Assembly: GCA_900074885.1 (NCBI GenBank)
Contig: FJUW01000016.1
Location: 348,577-412,576, forward strand
DNA: 64,000 nt
Direction of reading: 5' to 3'
From: Rhynchosporium graminicola
Lineage: Eukaryota > Ascomycota > Leotiomycetes > Helotiales > Ploettnerulaceae
Below are positions 1-15,414 of the stretch, piece by piece. The notes under the pieces are model-generated. The model did not search any database, was not told the DNA's origin, and saw nothing but the letters and a program-made list of their open reading frames with translations. The first letter of the stretch is position 1; every line of letters begins with the position of its first letter. Position numbers and translations under genes: made by a program.

Positions 1-1577
<1,577 letters not shown>

Positions 1578-2640
1578 GTTGGAATGTGTCGCGTGCTTGA
1601 GATATGTAGGTACCATGTAACCAACTCAAAAGTCAAGATGACGATGTTTGGATATGAGCTAGCGGCCGCTTGGCGGATATCAAATTGAAGGGATCTGGCT
1701 GGGGTTTGGTTTGATCCATCCCAGCAGCAGTCGAGTGCAGGCTCTAGGTCTGAATTCACTTCTAGAAGACCATAAGTCGAAGCTCGAAGGGATATTCGAT
1801 AGCTCGTAGCACGATTCCGGAAGCTTCGTTAGCAAAATGTAGAGCTGGTTGACAGATTCTCCACGGTCGTCCGTCACGGCCTGCCAGGGAAGCTCTCTCT
1901 GACTTGACTTGCACATCTGTCTAACGTGGTCAAAATCTCCGAAACATCACTTCACAAGGTTCGTTTCTTCATTTGATTAAATCTAGGAAAAACAAAATGG
2001 GGAAACAAGCGGTAGTACGACACGATGTGTGGTCTATTACAAACTCCATTCGTTGAAGTTGAGTAAGGGTACTAAGGGCCAAAAATGAAAGATCCTTCCT
2101 ATATAATCCAACATGTCGAATGCTCTTTCCTGCTAATCTAGTTCGGGTTCGGACGTGTACGAAAGCGTCCATTTCCTAACGAGTTAAAGGTATTTTTTTT
2201 TCTTTTTCGAAAATCGTTGGATCAATTCCCTGATGATTTAGTGTTCTTCTCCTTCTTGTGATTGAATGCCTCGATTTACACTAACGCCCACTCTATACCA
2301 GGGAGGAAATTCCAACTGGGATCCGGCAAAATGATTACCACGAGATCTGATATATCTTTGAAGATACTCCGATCGAGTTGAGTCGAGGTACTATACTTGG
2401 TATCTCGTGTACCACAATTGTACATCCGACGCTAACGAAAGTGATCAACATCGTGGCAGTGACAGCCCGTGATCCGCCGCTAGAAGAAAAAGAAGCTGTT
2501 CTTCAAGAAGTATAACTTCCAAGACCTACGGAGGAACGATGGATTTAGCTAGTGACAGAATCAAAATAGAAACAAGAAACGGACGAGGGACGAGGGACCG
2601 GGGCGGCAAATCGCGGATCGAAAAATCTGCAAACCTTACT

Positions 2641-2675
2641 GTACCTACCTACCTAGGTACCTACCTACCTAGGTA
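2641..2675. repeat. palindromic TACC/TAGG repeat
   Basis: Runs of TACC units are separated by CCTAGG centres, so the stretch is close to self-complementary. Similar TACC or TAGG runs occur near 7379, 24811, 27446, 27966 and 46410. Confidence 0.8.
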
Positions 2676-3112
2676 CGAAGGAAGCACCGAAGTACTTGAA
2701 TCAAGCTTTGCTCCCTGCATGGATTGGAGGAGTCTGGCCAGCTATTGTACAGCTACGGGTCTTTTTGAAATGTCGGGAAAGCAGGGAATAGAAAGTGGAA
2801 ACAATCTAGGCTGTTGATATAATCGATTCCGTTCAGATTTCCTTGGATGGCAAGAGTCCGGAATGTGCCCAATTGTGAGGATATGAACTTGCTGGTTCTT
2901 GTATTACCGCATACAGCATATCTATCAGCAAGTGAATGTTGTCGTCGATGGCGGGCGCTTTCCCTCGAGAGTATTGAATGTTGCGTGGATGAACAGCCAG
3001 CCAGGTTCTTTCCAAGGAGAGAGAGCGAGCGAGCGTGCGTGCGTCCTCATTGTCCCAATGTCAAAAGCAGCACAAAACCAGAGCAAATCTATTCATTCAC
3101 CCACCCACCCAG

Positions 3113-3114
<2 letters not shown>

Positions 3115-3146
<32 letters not shown>
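3115..3146. repeat. (AT)16 microsatellite
   Basis: Thirty-two bases of uninterrupted AT dinucleotide, about 1 kb upstream of the MscS start codon. Confidence 0.95.
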
Positions 3147-3148
<2 letters not shown>

Positions 3149-4139
3149 TTTCAAGCTCTTGAACTGGTTTGTTGTCTTCCACGTGTCAACCCGGCATGGT
3201 TCGATAGCATGCATGCACACTTGTATTTTCATACTTGTATGAGCGCATTAGCATATCATATATCACCTCGCCGACAGACTTTCTTTCCATCCGTTCATAT
3301 AATAATTACTTATCCGGCCCATCTGTCTGCCTCAGCGGCGCCTCATCTGAAACGGCTTCACCTTCACCTTCACCTTCCTGGATCTCCCGCCGGGGGTTTC
3401 GCCGTCAGCCCATTCAGGGCCCCCTGACGTACGGAAAGCACCCTGCAGCTGTCAGGGGCTGTCGTGTGTGTGGCTCGCGTGGGCCCCTGTAAAAAGAAAA
3501 TCAAGGGGATCGGATTTGATTCTGGACCGCAATCCACCGTTGGTTGAGTGAGGCAGGTACTCGTACCTACGATAAGATAACCTGATTTTCCTAGAGTTCA
3601 ACTGGCTTACTGTACCTGCCTACCTTCTACGCATTCGTTTTCTCGTTGCGTCGCTTTGCGTTCTCCTATCCCGCGTTTTATCTGCAGAGTTGGGAGGAGA
3701 GCTGACATCTATCTCTTTGACCTTCGAGTGGAGAGGTGCAGCAGGTGCATTGGTCTATTAGGTTTGCACTGGACGGAAGGGGAGGAAGGAAGGAATATAC
3801 GAGGAACGACATCATACCCAAGCCCCCCTGGACGGACGGGACGAGCGACAATAGCACGACCCGACGAACAGACGCTCAAGGAGAATCTCTTTCTTTCACG
3901 AATACAATACGACTCGATTGACATCTCTACACCCCCCAAAATACCTTCGATTACTATCTGCGTCAGTTTATCCAGGTGACATTCCAAACCCCCAAGCCCT
4001 ACGTACAACCACAAACTTCGAACCAGCCAAACAATCAGCATTTGAACCCTCTCCCAATCTCGACATTTCTACAAACCCTACGATTGTGTTAAATCAATCT
4101 GCAGTTCTCTAACATACTCTACACGATATACCCAACCCC

Positions 4140-7041
4140 ATGTCATCACGAGAACCCAGAACGCCTACCGATTTTTCTCGAAGAGGATTCCAACCCCTCC
4201 TCCAGAAAGCCAGCGATTCCAACATGGGGTCTGGCTACGATGCAGAGGGCGGCATACCCCTCACAACCGTCCAAACAGGAGCGTCTTCGACAGGAGCACG
4301 GAAGCAAGGCGACGGAGTGATCAATGATGGCGATCTGAGCAATCAAGCCACATTCAAAGACGATGAGAAGAAAGGGTTTTTTCACAAAGGCGGACGAAGG
4401 AAAGTGAAGAAGGTCGACAGTCAGCCCCGGCGCAGAGGCACAGATGAAGAAGAAACGTCAGTTACAGGGCTGGGATGGCTATACAATAAGATTGTCACTT
4501 TCTCGGTCGTGACGAGGTATCTGTTGTATGTGGCGCCTCTAGCCATGATGATTGCGGCTCCCATCGTCATTTATGCGGTTACAAATCGGGAGGCCAAATT
4601 TCTCGGAACGGGAGTCAAGGTCTGGCTGTTTTGGTTATGGATCGAGATTATCTGGCTTAGTATCTGGGTTTCGAAGCTCATTTCCAAAGCTATACCGGCT
4701 ATCTTTATGTTTATTAGTGGTGTGGTATCGTCTGGTACCAGGAAATATGCTACTATTCTGCGAGCAGTAGAAATACCTCTGTCTTTGGTCGGATGGTCGG
4801 TGACTTCATTGGTCACGTTCACTGCTCTCACTTCCCAACAACTGAATGGCGGAGAACACAAACACTGGATCTCGGTTATGCAAAAGATTCTTGCTCCATG
4901 TCTGATTGCGAGCATCATGTTCTTGGTAGAGAAGATGCTCATTCAATTGATCAGTATCAACTACCACAAACGGTCTTTTGACGGCAGGATCAAGGACTCG
5001 AAGAGGAATATTCATCTTTTGGGCATGTTGTACGATGCCAGTCGGACGCTTTTCCCAGTCTACTGCCCAGAATTCGTTGATGAGGACTACATCATCAATG
5101 ACAGCATCGAAGCTTTGTTGGCCAAGGCAACTGGTCAAAAACCTGGAAAACACGGGCACAAACGATCTGGATCAGCTACGCCGATGAGAATCATTGGTAA
5201 TATTGGGAGAGTTGGAGATAAGGTTACCTCGGTATTCGGCAATATCGCTTCGGAAATCACTGGAAAGCAAGTTTTTAACCCTCATTCTTCTCACACGATC
5301 ATCATTGAAGCTTTAGAGAAGACTAGATCTTCTGAGGCTCTGGCTAAGAGACTATGGATGTCATTTGTAGTTGAAGGAAAGGAGAGCTTGTTCGCCGACG
5401 ATATTGAGGAGGTCCTTGGCCCTGGACGTAAGGAGGAAGCCGACGAGATTTTTAGTGCTTTGGATAACGATTCGAATGGAGATATCAGTTTGGAAGAGAT
5501 GATTATGAAGGTTGTTGAGATGGGAAGAGAGAGAAAGGCTATCAATGCCAGCATGAGAGATGTTGGACAGGCGATTGGCGTTTTGGATTCGGTCCTCGTC
5601 ATTATTCTCAGTATCATGATCATTTTCATCTTCGGTAAGCGAACCCTTCTCCTCGGTAAGATGTCTCTAACCGTAAACAGTTGCTTTCCAGAATACCAAC
5701 TTCGTCACGATGCTCGCCACAGCCGGTACAACACTTTTATCACTCTCTTTCGTCTTCGCAGCTACCACTCAAGAATTCCTCGGTTCTTGTATCTTCCTTT
5801 TCATCAAGCATCCCTACGATGTCGGTGACAGAGTCGACATCGACAAAATCTACCTGGTAGTGGAACAAATCTCCCTCCTATATACTGTTTTCAAACGTAT
5901 CGACAACATGAAAATGGTTCAGGTCCCCAACATCGTCCTCAACACTTTATGGATTGAAAACGTCACTCGTTCCAAAGCCATGAAGGAGCAACTCGAGATG
6001 TTTATTTCCTTCGATACCACACTCGAAGATATCGAGCTTCTCCGTGCCGAAATGGAAGCCTTTGTCCGCTCGGCAGATAACTCGCGTGATTTCCAACCAG
6101 ACATCATCCTCGAAGCCACCGGAATTGGCAACATGGATAAACTCCAACTCAAGGTCGAAATCAGACATAAATCCAATTGGGCAAACGAAACGGTCCGCGC
6201 ATCCCGCCGCTCGAAATTCATGTGTGCGCTCGTCCTCGCCCTCCGCAAGATCCCTATCTACGGTCCCGGAGGCGGTACAGAAGTTCTCGGCGGCCCAACG
6301 AACCCTGGATACAGTGTTACCGTCCCAGATACATGGGCTGTTGAAGCGCGAGAGAAGGCTAAGGATGCAAAAGAAGAGAAACGCTTCATTCCTACACCTA
6401 AGAAAGACGATACTGCCTCAGCAAGCGGAATCGACCATCTCGGCCCTCTCACGGAAATAGGCGCCGCCGATTCTCTCAACCGCCGTCGACCGACTGAAGA
6501 CCCTAGCGCCGGCTGGGACGCGGCTAGAGGTGACGAGGTGGAGGATCTCCACGATGATGCATTGGAGAGGAAGAGGAGTAACGATATCAACGCCTTGAAA
6601 TCCGGACTCCTCAAAAGACAGAGTACGAGAGGGCGACGTAGACCAGGTGAACATGTACCGCCGTCCCCGGGCCTCTACAACGCGCCTAGTTTCAATATCA
6701 CGGCACCAAGTCCGAGGAATAACGCTGGGTTCTCGAGTAGGGATGTAGTCGATGAGGAGGCAGAGTTGGACACGGCTTATGTGGGTGCGGGCTATGGGAG
6801 TGGGGCTGGTCAGAACCCTTTTGTGAATCAGGGACAGCAAGGGCAGGGTAGTACGGGCTATTCTATGTTTCCATCTCGAAACCCGTCGCAACAGCAGCAG
6901 CAGATATTGAGACCAGAGCAGCAGGTCGCGCCGCCGCCTAGTTCTAGTGCGGCGAGTGGAAGCCAGCAGCCGCAGACTAGGGGGAGGAGATTGAGTCTGG
7001 GTTTTAAGGGACCGGGACAAGAAAAGGATGGTGCGTCTTGA
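4140..7041 (+). CDS. EF-hand MscS-type mechanosensitive ion channel
   Basis: Predicted 951-residue membrane channel that would open under membrane tension and admit ions such as calcium. Exons are 4140-5634 and 5681-7041; the 46 nt intron (GTAAGC...ACAG) restores the pore helix as FIFVAFQNTNF. A basic, disordered N-terminus (about 1-125) is followed by four hydrophobic segments (about 130-150, 160-185, 205-230 and 245-265). One EF-hand loop, DNDSNGDISLEE, starts at residue 442. Then come two more membrane segments and the MscS signature MLATAGTTLLSLSFVFA, FLFIKHPYDVGDRVDI and VPNIVLNTLWIENVTRS. The last 220 residues are low-complexity with Q, G and S runs. The layout matches fungal Msy1/Msy2-like channels, which sit in the ER or cell-surface membranes in fission yeast; location here is not shown. 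The start has a clean ATG after an A/C-rich leader. Confidence 0.93.
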
Positions 7042-10000
7042 GAGGATGATGCGATGGCCCATGATGGCTGGAAGATAGAGAGATTGGCATGATATGCTAG
7101 AGATCGATAGGAAGTTAGATTAGATGATTGACAGGATATGGATAAATACCCAGCGCGATAGACGGAAAAGCATTTGTTGGATTTAGATTGTACGATTGAC
7201 TTTGTAGAGAAGGAAGAAGGAGAGAGCTAGATCAAGAATGAATGATTTGAGAAAGATATGTGGATCGAAATGAGGAGCGGGTGAGAATAATAGTGTAAGC
7301 ATAGGTAGGAGAGCAGAATAGAATGAGACGAATAGAATGGATAGGATGGATGAACATCATCTTCCTTCTTATTTCCTACCTACCTACCTCTATCCCTCTG
7401 CATCTCCAAATACATATATACTTACCACCTTTCCTTCTACCTTTCCTTTCACACATTTTACCCATCCAACCACCCATCCATCTATTCAAACACAACTATC
7501 CAAGACTTAGTTGGCAACCCAGGAAGGAAAGGAAAGGAAAGGAAGGAGAGGACATTTATGGATGACCGTCTACTGCATGATATTATATGATATGACATGA
7601 TCAATCGATCGATCGATACACTAGCCAACTGATAGATAGATAAAGAAGGGGACACGGTACACGGTAGATGGAAAATGACATGGGCTCGATGGGGTATGCA
7701 ACCACAACCCAACGCACCCCTCTCTCTATACGTGGAAGTTCGTTTTACGAAAAAAACGTCGGCTCTTCGAATTTGGTATCAGGAGGTACGATTTTGCTCT
7801 TGAATTTTTTTATTTTTTATTTTTCGTTTTTTTTTGCTTCGAGATGAATCGTAATCACTCACCCACTTTCCTGGAATCCTGCCCCCCCTGGGTTGATCGG
7901 TCTCATTGATTATTAGTCATCTACTATATATCTTGAGGGGTTTTCATTTCTAGCGAGGGGGATGATGGAATGCTAATTAATGTGTTGAGATGACTCGTTG
8001 GGTGAGTGCGTATCTTGTTGGTTTTTTTGGGGGGGGGGGTTATTTTTTTTTTTTTTTTTTACAAAGGTATTGATTGAATGACTCTGAGAAAAAATTCTGC
8101 TCGAAACCCTTACCGCGGAAATACAAACTTCTGTGATGTGTATATCGACCAGCTACCTGCCTTCTTGGCTCTACTGCTGTAGTAGCTAGCTCTAACTAGT
8201 CTATTGATTCACCAGCCCGAGCGGACTGCTACTAAGAGGGGGGGTTGGCGCAGGATGGGGGTCTGGTATCGACGCCGCAGAAGATTTATTCATTGCATTG
8301 ACCTCTGTGAGAATGAACTTGTTTCTGGGTGGGTCAGCGAAGGCCGATTGAAGGAAGAATTTCTACGGCTCCTTGTTGGGAAGGGAAATCATAAGGAGCG
8401 CTATTCTGTAGTAGATGGTCTAGCTTAGAAAGAGTGGGTGGATGCATACTCTGGGCCGATGAGTGTGTGGGCAAGATTGCATGCATGATTTGATCGGCTT
8501 CAATCTTGGGTCTGGAGCTTGCTTGCCGGTTGGTGTTTTAGGTATGGCGAGTAGATACTAGCTTCTCGAAGGAAAAGAAAAATGTGCCAACTTTCCTTGT
8601 TGCGAGCGCCAATCCTAAACCTTTAGAGATTGTACGGGTTTCTTGATGAGTGAGTGAGTCTATTCATCAGCTTTTGACCAACTCGTGGACAAGGTCAAAT
8701 TTCAGCATCCCCAAAATGAACATACTCGCTACTATTTCCAGAGCGACGCATCTCGCTCGGGGAGTGGAATCATAAACAGTAATTGCATTTGGAGAGCAAT
8801 TTGTATAGCCAGCCATATGAGAAACCGCGCCGATCCCGGCGTTTGATCCCCGGGTAAATTTACAGATCTACATTACTGATACCTAACAGGTTCTTGGTTC
8901 CTCGTCACTGCTGCTTCCGGGGTGTGATCTTCGGCGCTCGATGTAAGAATCTTCGTAAACGTTTTTGATCACCCGTACCGATGAGCCCTTTTTGTTTTCG
9001 TGGATGTTATTGATAGATGTGCGCCATGCTCGTCCAAGTCGCCGACCTACCCTCCCCTATAATGGTCGGACTTGGTCAGATTATTAGGCGCAAACAACCG
9101 ATTGGACATTTCATCTCGTATACAGAATGCGTGCGCGGATCTAAGCAAAGTTCCGAAACCAAATAATTTCCTCCCCGAAAATCAGATTACTGCGCGTGAA
9201 AACTCGTCGGCTATCTCAGTCCCTTGATTTATCACCACTTCCCCAGTGATGGAAGGTAAATCATGAGGGAATTGCAGCACCGATGAATATCCCGGTTGAT
9301 TCACAGATTTGTTTACATTCCACTTTTTGCGGAAATTAGCCTCTCGCTTAGATGCGAGCCAAATAACGGCTGATGCTAGATGGCTTCGTGCGATCACTAT
9401 CACCATCAATCACACTTTACACACCTCGCTGAAGTTCGAAAAACTAAACAGATGAACGGAACATTCGGGAAACAATACATTCAGATAAAAACAAGGACGA
9501 GGATGTTTGGAAGTAAATGACGGCTTGCTGGGTGGTCTTGCGACCTGGGGATATTTGTTAAGGGGGAAAAAGCCGTGGGAATAGAACAGCTTAGCGAATA
9601 TATATCTATTGATACCGCAATGAATAATGTACACCACTTGCTGTTATCTACTTGTGCGCTTTTCAGAATAGTAATATTTGTGAATTGTAATAGGATGCGA
9701 AATTATCCTTACTTTGCAATTTGTTTCTGAGCAAATTTATGTGTTGATGCGACTCAAGTGATATTGACATCTTTATCTTTATCTTAATCACGCTTCTAGT
9801 GGGATGGACATGTTAGCTCCGACTGAATTATGGCTGCAATTAGCTAAGAGGAGGTTGATTTATCTCCTCTTGGCTGAGGATGTCCGCGGACATGAATCGA
9901 AGACTCTAGCCAGGTAATTGGATCCAGGCGGTGTCAACACTTGATGATTTCGGAGAGGTAGTGATAGGAAGAACTTGAAACTACGAGGATTCGGAATATA

Positions 10001-11430
10001 ATAGTCAAAGATGACACCAGAAGAGGTAGAAGTGGATTTGACTTCCTTAGGTAGTTGATTGAAGATACATTAAGTATTGAGAAGTAAATAGAAATTCTCT
10101 ACTTTTGGCTTCTCTCTGTTTCGGAATGCCTCTATATATGCCTAACTCTCATCCCGAGTTCCTGAATACTCTAGGAGTCACTGAAAATTCCTCATTGCGA
10201 TGGTAAGAGTGTTGCAATCCCGCCATAATTGCTCTATGTTGTTCAAGGAAACACTTTGAGAACCCTTACTAGGCAAGGCCACAGAAAAGGAAGGTATCTC
10301 GAAAGTGGCGCGGAGGTGGGGGGGNGGGGGGGAGGTGCGAGAATTATATTACCGTATTAATTCCTTGGTGACGCTTAGAGCTATAGCATAGAATACTTCA
10401 TAGTAGGGAAGGCTCCCTTTACAATAGGACGAAAACTTGAGGGGAATTCCCATTTGAGACTCTACCACGAACCCACGCGTCGCACTCTTCAGAAATTTTA
10501 GTTCAATATCATATTTATCCGGATTGATTGAACCTTGTTGAGGCTGAGCCTTGGCTAGCAACCTTGATTCCAGATCTCGTTAAGCTAACTGGATGGATTG
10601 TGACGCTGAACTGCTAGCGGCAAGCGTATTGTAGAAGTTCATGCGGTATAGGTTCTAATCGCGCCGAAGCCCCCATCGAGAGAGTTGCTCCAGGGTACGA
10701 TTACTTTGCGAAGGAGCGTTACAGCTCCAAATTGCTCCCATTGTGACCTACATCGTACTAGCGCCTTCCCGCCTCCTTCGGCGACATATACGCCAGATTA
10801 CCAAACGGGTCGATGAGCGTCCTGTTTATTTACAGGTCGAGAACCCAAAAGTAGCGAGTGAAGATCCCTAAAGGCTTGACTATTCAGGGGCTTTTATCTA
10901 ATCTAATACCAACTGTGTAAAGCTGCAAAGATTATGTTTTCCTTTTTGTCTTTCCAGCAGCTTCTAGCTCCACTAGAAATGGATCGGCGTACACAAGAAA
11001 GTTGACAATGACTAGTCTACCATATCAGATACCCAGTAAGGTATTTCAAATTGAGACTTGCAAGGGAGAATCGTTATTCAGTAGCAGTCATGTGTGCGAT
11101 AGGGACAGAAGCTATTTCTTCCCCTTTGTGAAGAGTCCATACTAACCTTTACACAAAAGCAAGATATACATTTCAACTCTCGACCAGGCTGAGATTTCGA
11201 CATTGATCGAAAGAAGAACGGCCGAGGTGCGTTCAGCTGAAGATATTGTGGGTAGCCCATCCAAATATAGTCCGGCTTAACGCCCTCAATATGTGTCATG
11301 CAGGCGCCATTTAGCCAGCATGCGGTACTCAGCTTTCTCCAGTCGGAATTCTGGGCTCTTTCTCTTCTCAATTTTGGCGAGTTACTTTCAAGTTGGTTAT
11401 TGCACTCTTCTTCATATCATTAAATGCGCC
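7042..11430. other. 4.4 kb gene-poor intergenic region
   Basis: No frame longer than about 97 codons and none with recognisable motifs. It contains GGAAA-type repeats (7524-7545), an ATCG repeat (7603-7617), a G-run followed by a T-run (about 8029-8060) and a G-run with an undetermined base at 10325. The first kilobase probably includes the MscS 3' untranslated region. Confidence 0.55.
7603..7617. repeat. short ATCG tandem repeat
   Basis: Three to four tandem ATCG units lie just after a GGAAA-rich stretch at 7524-7545, downstream of the MscS gene. Confidence 0.7.
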
Positions 11431-13131
11431 ATGGAATTCTTACCGGACAAGCTAGTGTGCTATAGGACTGTGAACTGTACCTTGACTGACGGATTGATAG
11501 ACGCCGATCCCGATATTGCAGGCCTCGGAGTACGTGAATTAATTTTGTAACAGCCGGCTGATGCCAACAGAGATACTAGGTGATCATAGCATTCATTGCT
11601 GCATCATTTATCACTTTCTCTGCAATCGTTTTGGGCTACATCACCCACTCGATTGATGCAGTGCAGCTCAACCATGTCGACCGTATTATGATTCCACATC
11701 TAAGATGGCTACTTCACATGGGCACAGGGAACAAGATCAGCGAAAAAACGAGAATGTTACGAGAGCAGACAATGACGCACTTTATACTTGCATTGAGTGA
11801 TCAACAACTGGTAACGGGACTCGCAGTTTTGATTACCGGCTACGCTCAGCTTTGTTCAATCTCAGGTCATCATTTCGAAATAGTTGCGAGTCTAGCTTGG
11901 TTCTCCTCTACCACGCATCTATCGACGCTTACCGTACTCCAGAAGTACTTGATCTCCCATCCTATGATCAAGCACATGCGGGTAGTCGGAGTTATGGCTG
12001 TTCTTGGCCCGCTTTTCCACGCACAGCTCTATATGCAATGGGGCGATTTTGATTCTCTACTTTCAATGCACCTTTGGATCCACGTATTTCGGATATTGGG
12101 AGAACGAGTTCTCACTCCACTCTGTCGTGGATTATCTTTCCTGGATTTCCATTGTACAGTTCTTGTTCGTGGCTTACACAACTAGGCTAATCCGCCTCTA
12201 TGCTAAAGCCCATGTAACTTCGATAAGAACTTTACTTGAAGATGGGGTACGCCGAGGATTAAATCTTCCACCCTCGAAAACGCCGGAACAACTTTACACA
12301 ACCACATTGAAGAGACTCGAAAGCATGGGTGACACAGGTAACCAGCAGCGTCATTCGTGCTGGAGCTCTATCAACATAAGTCTGGCTCGCAAGCAATATG
12401 TATTGAGCATGTTCATGAACTCCTTCTGGTGGCAGATCATATGGATGCTTTTTGGGAACTTGTTTGGGTTTCTACAACTGTGGCGAGCTCGTTTCGGCGC
12501 CTCTTACGACCCTGTAGATCAAGGGTCTTATAGATTTGAGATTCGGGGTTCAGAGAATGATTGGGGGTTTGGTCAAATTGTAGCTATTCTACTAATGATC
12601 CTACCATTGCTGGCAGCAGTTGAAGCCTATTCTGGTATGTCATTCTGGTCTAATCCGAAAGTGTTGTAACAAGTCTAACAATTTGCAGATCTGAAGACTT
12701 CCATGGGATATGGGGACCGTCTCTCCATTGACCACCGACCCAGTCAAATAATTCACGACTCAAACATAAACCCGACCCACTCGCTAACATATCCGAGCAA
12801 TATTACTCCTTTGGAGTTTCAGGAAACTATCTTTATCACCGCTATTTGGGTACTGTTTTCTGCCGTCTGGGGCATTCTGGGGCTTGTCCTTTATGCTGCT
12901 GGATGGCAAGCTAACAGCAATGTATCTGCCCAGGTAGCTGTTGTCTGTGTCACAGCTGGTGTTATCACGTTGACTTTGCTTCACCTTGGGACATATTCCG
13001 GAGATTTTATTAGAGATGTTATAGCCAAGAGAAGAGAGCGATGCCAGACGATACCTGTAGCTACACCTGAAGATCTACAGTTGGATACTAGAGGGGAGGA
13101 ACCTGAAAGAACTGCAACGTTTTCTGCTTGA
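11431..13131 (+). CDS. fungal multi-spanning membrane protein, apparent one-base frameshift
   Basis: Member of an uncharacterised ascomycete integral membrane family. Proposed exons are 11431-11529, 11580-12634 and 12689-13131, with 50 and 54 nt introns. Family-like landmarks are DADPDIAGLGV at the first splice, ILALSDQQLVTGLAVLITGY, IVASLAWFSSTTHLSTLTVL and YTTRLIRLY; about seven hydrophobic segments follow one another, and the tail is polar. The frame changes near 12040: both sides read well only if one G of the GGGG run at 12040-12043 is dropped, giving about 531 residues. No GT-AG intron of the right phase fits without deleting conserved residues. This may be a real frameshift or a base-calling error. 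The ATG at 11431 sits in a good context (gccATGG); ATG 11320 in the same frame is an alternative. Function is unknown. Confidence 0.75.
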
Positions 13132-15414
13132 TTTACGAACATTACATGCGGTACACAGTAGATTGAATACATCAGCGGTAAAGCGCCGAGATATCACGCA
13201 CTGCTACACTGCTTATCTCGCTATCCGGCGAAGCCAAAGTCATAATTGCCAGCATAATTTTTCAGAGCATCCTTCTCAATATCAACAAGAATGTCACCAG
13301 GAGGTACAGTACTAGGCCATAAGTTTACATACGCTGTCCTAAGCGAGACTTTCCTCCTCAATTTGTCCTTATTCTTTGGTCACGCAGATATTATAAGTGC
13401 GTTCATGAAAGTAATATAATCCAAAGGCTTACATGAAATGAGGATGTGATATCAAGCTATATGTCTCCTTAGCCATCAGTATTTTCATAATAGTTTCTGG
13501 TATTCGAGATTATGAGGGCCTTACAAAAGTGTATTCACAAACTTGACCGTGCATCCCATTTCCAAAAAATATCGTAAGCTGGAGTATTTGAAAGGAGACG
13601 AGACTGTGTTAAATCATTCCCCTCGTCAATCAACATTTGGGAGTCTTTCTCTCAACGTAGTCAGAAACTCTGACTACGAATCTAAGGCCGCGCCACTCCC
13701 TGACTTCATCATTTCTCGATCACTGTGGTCGATTTTCGAAATGATACAAAGAAAAGATCCAGCGCTTTCGATGGGTGCTTCGATTTTGGAGGAGCCGGCA
13801 GAACTAACTATTAGTACTGGGTACAGTTTCTCAATTTTCGTAAAATTTACTATTACGGCTAGTTCTCGTATTTGATTCTAAAAGACTGAGTAAACTATCA
13901 GGTATGTTTCCGTTGAGGCACGTGATATAATCGTGACCGATTCTTACTCTCGGTCCTAACATAGCTATGGAGACCTCTCATCTTACTACAGCTATATTTA
14001 GGGAATACGATATGTCTCCTTCTACCCTCACTAAAGCTGTCTTATCTCTATAAGATTTCTAGTAGTCAGGAGAAGATCTCTAACGAGCTATCACTAAGAG
14101 CAGTCCTAAACCAGATCAATACTTTTACCTGTTGAAAAACTAGACTTAACTGTAATAAGGCAGTTTAGTTCAGTATTAAGCCTAGCTTTGACAGGTAGTT
14201 TAATAAAGTGGCAGAAACTTGCGATCTACGTTCACTAGGCTGCCCAACAAGTTATCAGATTCTCAGCTGAAGTCAAATCGCCAGGCTTTTTAACGCTCAA
14301 TGGAGTTCGAATTTTGATTACTGCCTGCCTTCCTGGCCAATCAGCATATGTCCAGATAGTCTATACAGACATGTCTTCTTTACTTGACAAACAAACAGCT
14401 CGGATAAGTATTCGAAGTTGGGAGGATAGTCAGGGCCCTTCCGTGAGAAAATCTTCACTACACTTCCTGCATTCTACTAATGTATGGGGAAGCAGCACGG
14501 TCTGTCGGACCTGTCCATCCGGCCCCATCACATTGTCTCTAACGAGTTACTATTAATGTTGATGCCTCCGTCGAAAGGATTGTAGTGCCCAGTTTAGTTG
14601 CGTTGGGTATCGATCTCTCGATAGTCCTTGTCATACTTGAATTAGCAGATGGCAATATCCTGCTATTGCGGAGCACTTTAGCAGTAACCATGGTGTAACC
14701 TGGGACGGACACTGTGACGATACCGCCAGAAAGAGAAGACTTCATCACGGCTATATTATGATGAAATTGGATGGTGGGATTAACCAATTACAGATTCGTA
14801 TTCAGGATTAATTCTTCAAACGTGCATCCACACCCTGCTAAATGTTTCAATCCCCTTCCACACCCGGGCCGCGGATCCCCTCACTCTGCCTCTGACCCAC
14901 ACACTTGAGACGACGACGAGCTAAAGGTGCGGTATCCTTAGCTTACGGTGGGACATGTTGTTTTTAGATAAACTAAGTCTAATATAACTCGTAAGTAAAT
15001 AAGAAATCTAAAAATATTAGTCACTTATCGATTTTCTCACTATGTTTTTTCTAGAGCCAAACAATCTCACGCCATCCCAAATAAAGGTCTGGCTACGAAG
15101 ATGAAGAAAGCCCTTTATGTTGGGTGCGTTTAGGCTGACCTTTGCTTGCTCGCATTCGTTGGCAACCTAGGCGTTCGTATTTTTCTGGTAATCCAGCACT
15201 TGTATCTTAGAGAGATGTCTTTCGGTGGGTCATTTATTCAACCGCGAAGACTGTTGATTCTGAATAGCTCCATGAATTTCATTTATACTAGTGGTGTGGT
15301 GGTTACGGGAATCATTAAGTCTTCATTACATTGCAATATAATTACATACAAGTTTGGGCAGCGAACATTGCTGACGGGTTGTGCTTGCTGCAAGGGCTGT
15401 GCAAAAACCAATCA
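13132..15414. other. gene-poor spacer, possibly decayed repeat DNA
   Basis: Only short frames occur (the longest 110 codons, 13543-13875, with no recognised domain). The part from about 13900 to 14300 is rich in TA and CTA/TAG words with stops in all frames, as in mutated transposon remains, but I could not identify a transposase. Confidence 0.4.

Larger units (their letters stand above)
1578..4139. other. intergenic region and long MscS leader
   Basis: This 2.5 kb stretch has no gene I can support. It holds a palindromic CCTA/TAGG repeat, an AT microsatellite and, from about 3700 to the ATG at 4140, an A/C- and pyrimidine-rich tract typical of a fungal 5' untranslated leader. Short frames of 85-131 codons near 2850-3490 run across the AT repeat and look non-coding. 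Confidence 0.5.

Noticed and set aside
2847..3492. Overlapping plus frames of 85-131 codons
   Set aside because: They translate the AT microsatellite and neighbouring low-complexity DNA; nothing conserved is visible.
6418..7062. 214-codon minus-strand frame
   Set aside because: It is antisense to the low-complexity tail of the MscS gene, rich in R, L and S, as expected from GC-biased codons in the opposite frame.
13900..15050. Transposon relic
   Set aside because: TA-rich, stop-dense sequence suggests decay, but I could not match a transposase motif or paired terminal repeats, so I list it only as gene-poor.
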